Below are positions 10,868 through 23,456 of a stretch of DNA of 64,000 nt, piece by piece (the first letter of the stretch is position 1; each line of letters opens with the position of its first letter). The translations under genes and the position numbers were made by a program. The notes beneath the pieces were generated by a model that did not search any database, had not been told where the DNA came from, and worked only from the letters and a program-made list of their open reading frames with translations. Source of the stretch: Silene latifolia (Eukaryota; Streptophyta; Magnoliopsida; Caryophyllales; Caryophyllaceae); the NCBI RefSeq assembly GCF_048544455.1, contig NC_133538.1, positions 448,521,311 through 448,585,310 on the forward strand. Direction: 5' to 3'.

Positions 10868-12610
10868 TGAATATGATAGCATGGAGAAGCAAGGGAGACG
10901 GCTTGGAGTCCGTCTAGTCAACACGCCAATCAAGGAGTGTCAAGGTTGGTTCTGGTGGTATCTAGGATTATTAGTTTCCTTATTTTTGCTTTCCTAATTC
11001 TAGTCAATAAATTTAAGGTAGTATTGTTATTTCCTTATTGTTTCTTTCCTAATCTTAGTTTGATTGTAATAAGGCAATTTGCCATATTATGGGTCGGTTT
11101 CCTTAATCAGTTTAGGACGATTTAGGGAAGTCTAGGGAAGGGAGGTCGGTTTCTATCTAGTATAAATAAGGGTTTTTTGTATTCAGTTTTAACATACACA
11201 TTGAGTTTGAGAATTAATACAAGTTTTCTTGTTGCTTATTGCTTGCGAGCTCTGAGTGTCTTATTTGTTTCTTGCGAGGGAGAGATTAGAGTGTGAGTTG
11301 ATCCTTGCGAGGTGAGAGTCACAAAAACCAGTCGTGCATTGCAATCAAGTTCCTTGCGAGGGAGGAGAGAGTGATCAAGTCATATCCTTTTAAATTTTCG
11401 TTCAGAACATATAAAAAATCAAATAAACAGTTTAATTTCCGCTGCGTATTACAACATAAATCGAACAGTCCTACATACTGTTTATGGGGTGAATCCGTAT
11501 CTTCCTATTGATTTGGTTCCTATACCAAAGAAGGATGTGATGAGTTTCGAAGCAAAGGAAAGACAAGATGCATTTTTTCGAGTTTGTGAGCAAGTTAAAG
11601 CACAAATCGAGAAAGCCAATGCTAGATACAAAGAGAAAGCAAATAAACATCAAAAGCAACCTGTTTTCAACGTTGGAGACTTATAGTATGGTTACACTTT
11701 AGAAAGGAACGTTTTCCATCCAAAAGGAAGAATAAGTTGATGCCGAGAGGCGATGGGCCATTCAAGATACTTAAGAGCTATGGGACTAATGCCTACAAGC
11801 TAGAATTGCCGAGTGAGTTTGGAGGTGTAAGTGCAACGTTTAATGTTGGAGATCTGTCACCATACTTAGATGACGAAAATTTGAGGTCAAATTATCAAAA
11901 AGAAGGGGAGAATGATGCAGGAGCACTTGAAGAAAATGAAAACGAAGTCTTGATTAATCGAAATGTAACTCACATTTCTGAAGGTTTCAAAATGGACTGA
12001 AGTATCGTGAATATGATAGCATGGAGAAGCAAGGGAGACGGCTTGGAGTTCGTCTAGTCAACACGCCAGGAGTGTCAAGGTCGGTTCTGGTGGTGTCTAG
12101 GATTATTAGTTTCCTTATTTTTGCTTTCCTAATTCTAGTCAATAAATTTAAGGTAGTATTGTTATTTCCTTATTGTTTCTTTCCTAATCTTAGTTTGATT
12201 GTAATAAGGCAATTTGCCATATTATGGGTCGGTTTCCTTAATCAGTTTAGGACGATTTAGGAAAGTCTAGGGAAGGGAGGTCAGTTTCTATCTAGTATAA
12301 ATAAGGGTCTTTTGTATTTAGTTTTAACATACACATTGAGTTTGAGAATTAATACAAGTTTTCTTGTTGCTTATTGCTTGCGAGCTCTGAGTGTCTTATT
12401 TCTTTCTTGCGAAGGAGAGATTAGAGTGTGAGTTGATCCTTGCGAGGTGAGAGTCACAAAAACCAGTTGTGCGTTGCAATCAAGTTCCTTGCAAGAGAGG
12501 AGAGAGTGATCACGTCATATCCTTTTAAATTTTCGTTCAGAATATATAAAAAATCAAATAAACAGTTTAATTTCCGCTGCGTATTACAACATAAATCGAA
12601 CAGTCCTACA
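10868..12610 (+). mobile_element. Internally deleted Ty3/gypsy element with two LTRs
   Basis: LTRs at 10868-11475 (608 bp) and 12008-12610 (603 bp), both TGAATATGATAG...CCTACA and about 97% alike by eye. Only 532 bases of internal sequence remain, encoding the C-terminal integrase region. No primer site follows the left LTR: pol sequence starts almost at once (TACTGTTTATGG), so gag through the integrase core was deleted. The flanks AGTAA and TACTA do not form a TSD. They do make the contiguous AGTAATACTA seen at the equivalent empty site in duplication copy 1. Confidence 0.85.
11480..12000 (+). pseudogene. Ty3/gypsy integrase C-terminal fragment
   Basis: Encodes NPYLPIDLVPIPKK, the KANARYKEKANKHQKQPVFN linker, then after a stop and frame change MPRGDGPFKILKSYGTNAY and FGGVSATFNVGDLSPYLDD. 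These are the end of the integrase and its SH3-like C-terminal domain. A TAG follows FNVGDL near 11684, and a frameshift lies between 11690 and 11737. The frame closes at 12000, eight bases before the 3' LTR. No catalytic core remains. Confidence 0.85.
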
Positions 12611-13407
12611 TACTATTCTAATCCTTAAAAACTATTAGATTTTACATCATAGAGAATCGCCCAAAGTAAACCTAATTTAGCTATGATCCGTTAAGGGAAA
12701 TATCTGTAGATCAGATCGTTGAGGATTAATCAATGAATAGAGGGCTCATTCAAATGAGTATGGATCATCTCCATTTCTTTAAGAAATGGAGAGTTCATTT
12801 CTCTTTCACAATGTAATATTATATTACACTCCTCTCTTTACTATCTTTTGCCTTTATTTGTCGCGATAAAACCCGAAGCGTTGGATCGTCCCCAAATAAA
12901 ATCTTGTCCGTTAAAAAGAAATGGACCCTCCATTTCTTTTAGGAAATGGAGAGAGTCCTCATTGCGTTCAAATATATTGATTACTCCCTATATATTAGAA
13001 CGTCTACAACACTGTTTACCTCAAAAAAAAAAAAAGATCGTCTACACCATACAAAATACTCCAGATTTGCGTGTAGGTGTCGTGTTATTCAATCAATACT
13101 TACACGGTCTGATTCTGTCGGATAGCAAATATAGAGTCTATTAATTCCATGATAATATGATATCAATGAGATATTTCAGCTAAACCGTACTGAGTAATGA
13201 TACTATTGTCCTAAATCATAAATACTAACTATAATAACAAACAGATAGCGTTAGTAGTCAATACTAATATCATACGGAGTAATAACAAAATCAATTTCCA
13301 TCTTAACTAAATCTAATAATAAAATTAACTTAACTCACCAGTCCAACAATCAATTCACCGTTACAGAAAACAAAAAAAAAGTCGAAAATTTGAGAAAGTT
13401 GATAATG
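12611..13407. other. Noncoding stretch with foldback motifs
   Basis: No gene seen. Contains two near-identical hairpins, CTCCATTTCTTTAAGAAATG at 12768-12790 and CTCCATTTCTTTTAGGAAAT at about 12930-12953, which may be the arms of an old foldback or MITE element. The first bases (TACTATTCTAATCCTT) weakly resemble the continuation of duplication copy 1 after its MITE. Confidence 0.4.
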
Positions 13408-13419
13408 AACTCAAACTTT

Positions 13420-14001
13420 GGCGATGGAGGCTGAGAACGTCACAACTTCCAGAGCAACGGGTGGTTATGGGAGGCTGCATTATGACCCTTGGGATACCAC
13501 CAGAAGCGATATTACCAATAACATCCCGTACTTTGTTGTAGGGGATAAAGGTTCTTGTCAACCTTTTCGTGCTAAAGTTGACGCATGTTGGGAGAGCTCG
13601 TTACATGCCTCCTTAGGATGGGTGGTGTACTCACCAAATGGAGAATGCTTTCGTACTTTTGCTCGCAGCTTCTCTGCTGAATCGGCCATTCAAGCTGAAG
13701 CTTTTGGAGTTAGAGACCTTATCAGGTGGGCTATGGGGGTTAACATTCGACACTTGGATATCTCTTCCGACTGCCTTCAACTTGTGCTTCAGCTGGCCCA
13801 GGTGGAGATGCCTCATCACTTGACAAAAGGATTGTTGCAGGATATTGAAAGTTGTTTCACATCGTTTCATTGTATTTGTTTTAATTTTTTACCTCGTCGT
13901 TTAAATAAGGTTGCCCATAACCTAGCTAAAGCTGAAATGAGGTTGTAAGGCAATCACTTTTACAGCTGCCAAAAAAAAAAAAAAAAAAAAAAAAAGGAAA
14001 A
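13420..14001 (+). mobile_element. Short 5'-truncated LINE insertion
   Basis: A 582-bp insertion bounded by a perfect 12-bp TSD, AACTCAAACTTT (13408-13419 and 14002-14013), with a poly(A) tract at about 13970-13995. Only the RNase H end of a LINE is present. Confidence 0.85.
13424..13948 (+). CDS. RNase H-domain ORF (LINE-derived), open
   Basis: A 174-codon open frame whose first ATG lies four bases inside the LINE insertion, so there is no upstream LINE coding sequence. Residues from about 50 on match the plant RVT_3/RNase H type: KVDACWESS (first acid), SAIQAEAFGVRDLI (second), HLDISSDCLQLVLQ (third) and LNKVAHNLAKAEM (final conserved region). The first 48 residues match nothing I recognise. 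In LINEs this domain removes template RNA from the cDNA. The frame may simply be the intact tail of a recent insertion. No promoter is evident, and expression is unknown. Confidence 0.6.
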   Translation: MEAENVTTSRATGGYGRLHYDPWDTTRSDITNNIPYFVVGDKGSCQPFRAKVDACWESSLHASLGWVVYSPNGECFRTFARSFSAESAIQAEAFGVRDLIRWAMGVNIRHLDISSDCLQLVLQLAQVEMPHHLTKGLLQDIESCFTSFHCICFNFLPRRLNKVAHNLAKAEMRL

Positions 14002-14305
14002 AACTCAAACTTTAAAAAGAAAATCTCAGTGGTAATTCTTCACGTCTTCACAGCTCCGTCCCTATAAAAAAAACATACGTTATCAATTAGTAACGATCAA
14101 TGCTATAATTTTTTAAAAAAAGTTGGAATTTAATTCTAGCCATAATCTATGGTACAAACTACAAATCATCAATCTAATACGCATTTGAAATTTTGAAATC
14201 AGAAAAGGTGTAATGTATTTATAATCTATAGTTGAACTCTATTTTTTTTTTTTTTGTTATTATTATATTTTTACTTCCGTGAGATATTGATGGTGGGATA
14301 GAAAT

Positions 14306-14479
14306 TGTTAAAGATATTACGTAATCTTTTGTATATCTTTCCTATTCAATGTATCTTTGTAATTATGGTATTTCTAGGGTTATTAGCTTGCTCATCAAGT
14401 AGTCTCTTTTGTATATATACTCTCATATTGTAACCATATATTTTATCAATGCAAATATCATCTACATCCAATCTTTACA
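14306..14479 (+). repeat. copia 5' LTR
   Basis: TGTTAAAGATATTACG...CAATCTTTACA. TATATATACTCTC within it (about 14413-14425) is a plausible TATA region for the element's own promoter. Identical to the 3' LTR. Confidence 0.95.
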
Positions 14480-14489
14480 TGGTATCAGA
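14480..14489 (+). other. copia primer-binding site
   Basis: TGGTATCAGA directly abuts the 5' LTR and is complementary to the 3' end of initiator methionine tRNA, as in most plant copia elements. Confidence 0.9.
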
Positions 14490-14543
14490 ATACTACGATC
14501 CAACCGCCTAAAAACCCTAGTTTTTTTCGCCTGCCTCTTCCCC

Positions 14544-17500
14544 ATGGCCACCTCCGCTGCCACCCTACCCAACACCCACGAACCATTGGTTCCCTTACTA
14601 CTTGTCAATCTTTCCATTGTCGACAAACTCACGCCCTTAACCTACATGTCCTGGCACGATCAAATCGAGTCTCTCCTATTCGGATACGACCTACTCAAGT
14701 TCCTTGATGGAACTCACCCATGTCCTCCGGCCACCATACCCGACCCTAGTGATGCCACCAAAGCCAAAACTATCCCTAACCCAGCCCACATGACTTGGAA
14801 ACGCCAGGACCATCTTCTCAAAGGTGCACTTCTCGGCACTCTTGACCCCACCATCCATTCTCTCGTTATGCGAGCCCCCACCACACGTGACGTTTGGACC
14901 ACACTCGCAACCACCTATGCGAACCCGTCTCGTGCTCACATTCTTCAAATCAAAGATCGTCTCAATTCCATTCGCAAAACCAACCAAAGCATCACCGAGT
15001 ACATGCATTCAATCAAATCGTACCGACAAATTAGCCGTACTCGGAAAACCCATGGACCATGAAGACCTTGTTGCTAAAATTATTCGAGGTCTTGATTACT
15101 CGATTTATCACTCTGTCATTGATGCCGTTCAAGCTCGTGACGAACCCATATCTTTTGAGTCTCTCCACGAAAAACTTCTCAACTTTGAACTCACCACTAG
15201 TCACAACAACACCCCTTCCCCCTTCCCTGCCTCTGTCCATGCCGCGTCTTCCTCTCGCTTCCACACTCCATACCAACGCTCCTCTTCACACTCCACACCA
15301 AAGGCTCAACCCTCGTCCCATGCCAATCACCCCAAACAAGACCCACCCTTCAAAGGCTCCTGTCAATATTGTGGTGCTAAAGGGCATGTTCTGTTTTTCT
15401 GCTTCCCCTTCAAGCGGGATTATCACAATGTCGTCCTTCCCTCTCGCACCTTAAACAGACAACCACGCCCCTCACCACAGGCTCACACCGCCACTGGTTC
15501 CTCCACGGCCTCCGACTATCTTCTAGACAGCGGTGCATCTCATCATCTCACAAAGGATCTTGACACTCTCTCCCTTCATTCACCCTACGATGGAGGTGAT
15601 GAAATTGTTATTGCTGATGGTTCTTCATTACCCGTCACTCACATAGGTTCGTTTGTTTTTTCTTCCTCTGCGTCTTCCACTTTAAAATTCCATGATGTCT
15701 TGTGTGTGCCCCGTCTTGCTCGTAATATTATTTCCATATCCAAACTTTGTCATGACAATAACACAATTTGTGAATTCACCTCTGTTTCTTGTTTCATAAA
15801 GGACAAAATCTCGGGCCGCACTCTTCTCCACGGACAGCTTAAAGACGGCGTCTACGAATGCCATCTTTCTGCTCCTACTCTTCACGTCTGTCAAGTCTCC
15901 TCCACACCGGATTGGCATCACAAGCTGGGCCACCCGTCTATCCCAATTTTGAAGTTTTTAAGCACTCGTTTTAATTTAAGTATTCCGTCTTCATTTCATA
16001 ATAATTGTAACTCGTGTGACATTCACAAGAGTCATAAGCTAGCTTTTCATCAAAATACAATTCGTTCTACTGCTCCTTTAGATTTAATTTTCTCGGATGT
16101 TTGGTCCTCACCTATATTGTCCCATGACGGATTCAAATACTACATTATCTTTGTCGATCATTTTACGAAATTTATTTGGTTTTACCCGATGAAACTCAAA
16201 TCCGATTCCACCAACATATTCATTCGATTCCGTGCTTTGGTTGAAAAATTTTTCAATCGTCCCATACTTCAACTGTATTCCGATAATGGTGGCGAGTATG
16301 TCAAGATGTCACACAATTTAGTATCTCATGGCATCAGTCATCTCACGACACCACCCCATACACCGGAGCTCAATGGTTACTCCGAACGTCGTCACCGACA
16401 TATTGTGGAAACTGGTTTAGCCTTACTCACGCACGCCTCCATGCCCATTGCGTACTGGCCTCACGCGTTTGCCACTGCCACGTACCTCATAAATCGTTTG
16501 CCAACACCCAATCTTAAACACTCCTCTCCCTTTTCCTGTCTATTCGGGTTCGAACCCAACTACACTAAACTTCGCTGTTTTGGTTGTCTTTGTTATCCCT
16601 GGCTCCGTCCATACACACACCACAAGCTCGAACCTCGGTCCACACCATGCATTTTTGTGGGTTACTCACCTACGCAAAGTGCGTACTACTGTCTTGATCC
16701 CGTTACATCCAAAATTTATGTATCGCGCCATGTTAAGTTTGTGGAAACTTCCTTCCCTTTCCCACGTCTCACCTCCACACCCCCACTATCCCGTCCACAT
16801 GCTGTCACGGACTGGATGGTGACTCTCCTGCCAAACCCGACACCTACTACCACCCCTGCTCAGGAACCTCCCTCCTCACCACAACCTGTTTCCTCCTCTG
16901 ATCAGGCCCCTGCTACACCATCCCCTACTCCCTCCCCTGCTGCCCCCCACAACAACAACAACACGACTCCTTCCACGTCCAGTACCTCCACATCTCCACC
17001 CCCACCTCCACCACCCCCCCCGTCACCCCCAAGTCATGGCCATGGTACCCGCCTCTCCCACAACATCATCAAACCCAATCCCAAATATGCCAAACTAGCC
17101 ACCATCTCCTCTCCCTCTCGTCTTCCCAAAACCGTAAAACAAGCCTTAATTGACCCGCTCGGCGTGACGCTATGCGACCGGAATACGATGCTCTTATTCA
17201 TAACCAAACTTGGACTCTTGTCCCTCACCAACCCACCATGAATGTGATTGGATGTAAGTGGATATTCCGCATCAAATACAAAGCAGATAACAGCATTGAC
17301 AAATACAAAGCTCGTCTTGTCGCCAAAGGGTTTCTCCAACGACCAGGCATTGACTATTCGGATACATTCAGTCCGGTTGTTAAGCCTGCCACGGTACGTC
17401 TTCTCTTATCGATTGCTCTTACTAATGGTTGGTGCCTTCGCCAACTCGATATAAACAATGCCTTTCTTCAAGGCAATCTCACCGATGTCGTGTATATGAC

Positions 17501-18683
17501 GCAACCACCGGGTTTTCTTAATCCCGACACACCCACCTATGTTTGCAAGTTAACAAAAGCTATTTATGGTCTGAAGCAAGCCCCTCGAGCATGGTACACT
17601 ACTCTCAAAAATTTTCTCCTAACCTCGGGTTTTCGTGGCTCTCTCTCTGACCCCTCATTGTTTTACCTTCATTCCCCAACACATACTATATTTCTTTTAG
17701 TCTATGTTGACGATATTGTTATAATCGGTTGGATGCTACGCATGTGAATGCCTTCATCAATTCGTTATCCAAAGAAGTTCTCACTTAAGGATTTGGGTAA
17801 TTTATCCTATTTTTTGGGTGTTGAAGTGACTCCTAATGCCTCCGGGTTATTGCTTACCCAGTCGAAATACATTTACGATATACTTGAAAAATTTAAAATG
17901 GTGGATGCTAAGCCTTATCCCACTCCCATGGTGCCGTCACCAACTCTCACACGAACTGCTGGCTCCAAGTCTGGCGACTCCACGGAGTATCGTGCCATTA
18001 TTGGCTCGCTCCAATACCTGTCCTTTACACGTCCCGACATTGCTTTTAGTGTAAACAGATTGTCTCAGTTCATGCAAGACCCGTCTGATATTCATTGGTC
18101 GGCTCTTAAACGAGTACTGCGTTATCTAAATGGCACCTGCAATGTTGGCTTACAATTGTTTCGGTCTTCTCCTCCCTGTTTACATGCCTTTTGTGATGCT
18201 GATTGGGGAGGTGACAAGGATGTCTATACTTCCACATCCGGTTATATCACGTATCTTGGTCGCAATGCCGTTTCTTGGTCTTCCAAGAAGCAACGCGCCT
18301 TAGCTTTATCTTCCACTGAAGCGGAGTTTCGGGCGGTCGCTGAAACAACCTCCGAACTCACATGGCTGCAATCTCTCCTTCAGGAGCTCCGTCTGCTTCC
18401 CACCGGTACTCCTGTCATTTACTGTGACAACTTGAGTGCCACCCATTATGCTGCAAATCCAGTTTTTCACTCCAGAATGAAACATGTTGCGTTAGCTTTT
18501 CATTTTGTTCGTGAGCGTGTTCATCAAGGCACCCTTCGCGTACAACACATTTCTGGAGATGATCAATTAGCTGATATTCTTACCAAGCCCTTGCTCCGTT
18601 ATCGGCATCGATTTTTGCTCTCCAAGATTGGTCTCGCTTTCAGCTCGTCCATCTTGCGGGAGGCTGTTAAAGATATTACGTAA
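14544..18683 (+). pseudogene. copia gag-pol polyprotein with three frame breaks
   Basis: Starts at the ATG in CCCCATGGCC. Gag (TYMSWHDQIESLL, MTWKRQDHLLKGALLG) continues to a CCHC knuckle (CQYCGAKGHVLFFC). Then protease (LLDSGASHHLT), integrase (WHHKLGHPS, FSDVWSS, LYSDNGGEYV, TPELNGYSERRHR), a proline-rich linker, RT ([52 protein letters not shown]) and RNase H (FCDADWGGD, SSTEAEFRAV, CDNLSATHYAANPVFHSR, ADILTKPL). Frame changes occur near 15015-15030, 17165-17200 and 17730-17750. Each looks like one or two bases. The stop codon (18681-18683) lies 17 bases inside the 3' LTR. Except for these breaks every domain is complete. Confidence 0.93.
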
Positions 18684-18838
18684 TCTTTTGTATATCTTTC
18701 CTATTCAATGTATCTTTGTAATTATGGTATTTCTAGGGTTATTAGCTTGCTCATCAAGTAGTCTCTTTTGTATATATACTCTCATATTGTAACCATATAT
18801 TTTATCAATGCAAATATCATCTACATCCAATCTTTACA
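18665..18838 (+). repeat. copia 3' LTR
   Basis: Identical to the 5' LTR and followed by TSD GAAAT. Contains the last codons and stop of pol. Confidence 0.95.
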
Positions 18839-18927
18839 GAAATTGTAGATTAAAATTTAATTGCTTTGATGTTGTTTGTAAAAATTGGATACTTTGTAGT
18901 CGCTCGAAAAAAACTTCCTTTATTAAT

Positions 18928-18990
18928 ATAGATAGATAGATAGATAGATAGATAGACAAATAGATAGATAGATATATATAGATAGATTTC
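18928..18990. repeat. (GATA)n microsatellite
   Basis: About 14 GATA units with a GACA and TATATA interruption. Confidence 0.9.
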
Positions 18991-19078
18991 ATATTATTAT
19001 TATAGAATGAGAAGTATTAATGTAAAAGAAATTCTATCTAAAGTTAAGTCAAATAGAATTAGAATGTGTGTTTTCCTT

Positions 19079-19918
19079 TTTTTTTTTTTTTTTTTTTTTT
19101 GACAATAATAAACCGATTATATTAAAGGAAGAAACTAGTACACATAGTTAGCCCGTTGCCAGGTTTACAGACCAGGAAGGATAAATTACAAACAAAGCAC
19201 GGATTTCTCGGATGGAATTCCGCACACTAATTGGGACTGGCAAAGAGGTTGCCAGAACTGCAAATAGTTTACAACAAGTTACCTGAAAACAAACAGAACA
19301 CAAGCCCACTGAATGGGCGTAGCGCATAGCTCTTAACAGAGCTCTAGTAGATGCGTCCAAAAATGAACTTGCCCGTACAATACTTGAGTCGGAGAAATCC
19401 AAATCGGAACTGTGGATGTAACAGGTGAAACAATTTGTTTTTGGGACATGGCGTGGTGAAACAGAGATCGAAAACACTTTCCGTGGAAGTGTTGATTGAC
19501 CCAGAACATCAGCGGGTGCATCTAATCCATAAAGGGATCGCAAATGTGTAGAACGTACCTCTGAAAATCGACTATGTGAGTGCAATAGATCTTCAATAAT
19601 GCGACAGGTAACCGCAGGGTCAACAATAGTTTTTCGAAAAAGCACGGAGTTGCGAGTAGTCCAGATGGCTTGAAGAACACAACTGAAGTAAAGCAGCAGC
19701 CATTTTTGATCAGATGCCAAAGTTTGACGATGAAGATATGACACGAAATTTGCAATCCAAGAGATGAAAGGAATAGATGGGTTAGCAATGGTGTTGATCC
19801 CAAGGGCAGATGCTTTCCAGATATGCTGGGCAATCACACAGGACCGAAACAAATGCTCTGCTGTTTCAGGGGAAGCCCGACATAGTGGACATACGAAGTC
19901 GACTGGCACATGATTTGA
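19079..19918 (-). mobile_element. 5'-truncated LINE fragment
   Basis: Minus-strand insertion starting with a T run (poly(A) tail, about 19079-19100) and flanked by an 11-bp TSD, GTGTTTTCCTT, at 19068-19078 and 19919-19929. Contains only the zinc-finger and RNase H end of ORF2. Confidence 0.88.
19148..19909 (-). pseudogene. LINE ORF2 C-terminal fragment (zf-RVT and degenerate RNase H)
   Basis: A 253-codon frame open from the truncation point. It begins with a zf-RVT motif ([18 protein letters not shown]), followed by WLLLYFSCVLQAIWTTRNSVLF, typical of the region after plant LINE RT. The remainder occupies the RNase H position, but I see no clear set of catalytic acids, so that domain is decayed or divergent. 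The annotated ATG (MPVDFVC) is just a methionine near the truncation. Confidence 0.8.
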
Positions 19919-20046
19919 GTGTTTTCCTTATGTTGCTACAACACATAGTTTCTGCAAATAAATCTGTAGCTTCCACAACAACTTACGGAGAACTATATAA
20001 ACACATTTTACCGTGTATAATTTTTACCATGCATACAATTACAATC

Positions 20047-21307
<1,261 letters not shown>

Positions 21308-21308
21308 C

Positions 21309-21392
<84 letters not shown>
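21308..21392. repeat. (TA)n microsatellite with CATA interruptions
   Basis: TA run separating element 1 from the left end of element 2. Confidence 0.97.
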
Positions 21393-22297
21393 GGGGGCGG
21401 GATCCCGTATGAACTGAGTTATGGTACGAACCATACGAACTACTTATAGAAGGCTGACTTTTATTATCCACCCAGAAGGGCCATGCTCTTATAACTCACC
21501 TACGACCCAATCACTCCAACATTTATAAACCAACCATATTTTCAACCAGCTTACCACAAACAGGGGCGGATGTACTTGGTAACATGGGGTTGCTCATGTT
21601 ACCCCAACTCCAAGAAATTAAATAAGGATAATTGTTTTTGCTACCCACAACAACCAATCAAATTGGTCTTCTCTAAAGAAACAAATAAAAAAATAAAAAA
21701 AGTAATAACATCTAGAGAAAGGCAGGAAGCTTTGACGTATTATTTTTATTATTATTTTATGTACTTCTCCAAAAAATCAACTATTATTCAACTTTTTATT
21801 CCCTTCTTTTTTCCCAAATCCCAAAACTCCCCTTCCATCTTATTGTTTCTTATTTTCTTACCTAGTTACCCGGCCCCAATATTTTTCAATTCTCATCAAT
21901 CTCCATTGTTGATTTGTTATTGAGGCTCAAGCCTTACATACTCTATTTTGAGGTAACCATGTATTTAATTTTTATATTATGTATTGTTGTATTACAATTA
22001 ATTTTGTTTGCCAATTCCTATTAATCTTAAATTTTGGTACTTATACTTAATCCTTCCTCTACTTTATATGAACTAGGCTTTATATTACGGGTAATATCGA
22101 TTAAACTAAAAGATCGATAGGGAAAACCCTAGAGCGAAAATCTAGAGAGAGACAGAGAATTATGCCATCATAATTTTTCTCCATAATCGTGCTCAATTTC
22201 AATGGTAATTGCATCCAATAGCAAGAAAGTTAGCAAGCATCATAGTTCTGTGTCCTCTAGTACAACTGTTGCAATATAATCTGAAAAACTCCAAAGA

Positions 22298-23185
22298 ATG
22301 AATGGCCCTAATGGTGAAGATGGACAGAAATCAAGATCCATTCATGATATTACTGGCATTCCAATCATCCCCGTTGATGAAATACTCGTGGAGGATGTAG
22401 AGGAAACAGATGAAGAAAAGGAGGCAGCAGAGGAAATAGATGGTGATGGAGCCTGGTTTCAGAGGCATGGGAGGAAGATCCTTCAAATTCTTGATGAGGA
22501 GCCTAAGAAACTGATGCAGCTGACTGATGATGATGCCCAAGATGAATTGGCATACTAGCAGAATGCTGTGTTTGGCTTCATTGTAGGTGCCAATCCCCCT
22601 TGGCAGATTATGGAGAGCATCCTGAAAAGAATTTGGAGTAAGTACAATATAGACAAAATATATTTTCTCCCTAATGGAGTCTTTCTAGTGCATTTTCAGA
22701 CAGATGAAATGAAACAGGCAGTGTTCGGGAGTGGACACTTTTTATTCGATAACAAACCTATGATTATCAGGCCGTGGTTGCCTGATGCTGATTTAACTAA
22801 GGAAGGAGTGAAAAGTGTCCCTGCCTGGATTCGACTATCGAAACTGCCCCTAAAATTATTGGGTAAAAGCTTGCCAAAGATTGCTAATTTAGTTGAAAAA
22901 TATATCAAGAGTGATGAAGCAACGGATAAAAAAACAAGACTTGGTTTTGCAAGATTTATGGTAGAATTACATTTGGGTCAGAAATTCCCTAAATCAATCA
23001 AGTTTTTGGATGAACTCAAACAAGTTGTGGTAATAAAGGTTGAATATGAATGGAAACCTAGTGTATGCTCTAAATGTTCTCGCATTGGACATGAAAAAAA
23101 AGCTGTAGGAGAGGGCAACCAGGTAAGACCTTACCAGTTAAAAAGGTTTGGAAGCCAGTCCAAAAACAAGCAGTCCTTGAGTTGA
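22298..23185 (+). pseudogene. LINE ORF1 (DUF4283 plus zinc knuckle), interrupted
   Basis: Begins MNGPNGEDGQ with an acidic N-terminal part (EDVEETDEEKEAAEE), stops at TAG 22556-22558, then continues in frame. Next comes the DUF4283-type RNA-binding fold (FGFIVGANPPWQIMESILKR, FLPNGVFLVHF, RPWLPD, VPAWIRLSKLPLKL) and the start of a knuckle (CSKCSRIGHEKK). The frame shifts at an A run near 23094, so the knuckle's last cysteine is lost. ORF1 proteins bind the element's RNA. The remainder to 23340 is a decayed linker. Confidence 0.82.
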
Positions 23186-23456
23186 GTCCACCCAAACCTG
23201 CACAACAATCAGCAGCCATAGAAGTTAAGGAACACGGGCAGAAGATCATAAGTACAACTGTTACTACACCTGAATTCAGGCAACAGATTCAGACCAGGGG
23301 ATCAATGTCCCCTGTCAGGCAGATAAAGGCACCAAGACAAGGGTAATGTCAGTACAGATAATCTATCATCTCCAACTTATAAAGAGGTGGTCAGTGGAAC
23401 AAGCTCTCCTAAGACAGGCATTGACTTGAGTGGTATTGAGCCTTTCATCTTACCCC

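Larger units (their letters stand above)
14306..18838 (+). mobile_element. Complete Ty1/copia element, 4.53 kb, identical LTRs
   Basis: LTRs of 174 bp at 14306-14479 and 18665-18838 are identical base for base. The 5-bp TSD GAAAT lies at 14301-14305 and 18839-18843. TGGTATCAGA (initiator-Met tRNA primer site) follows the left LTR, and a purine tract GCGGGAGG (18656-18663) precedes the right one. Order gag, protease, integrase, RT, RNase H is that of Ty1/copia. The very short LTR suggests the Ale/Retrofit group, which I cannot confirm. Identical LTRs mean a recent insertion. Confidence 0.95.
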
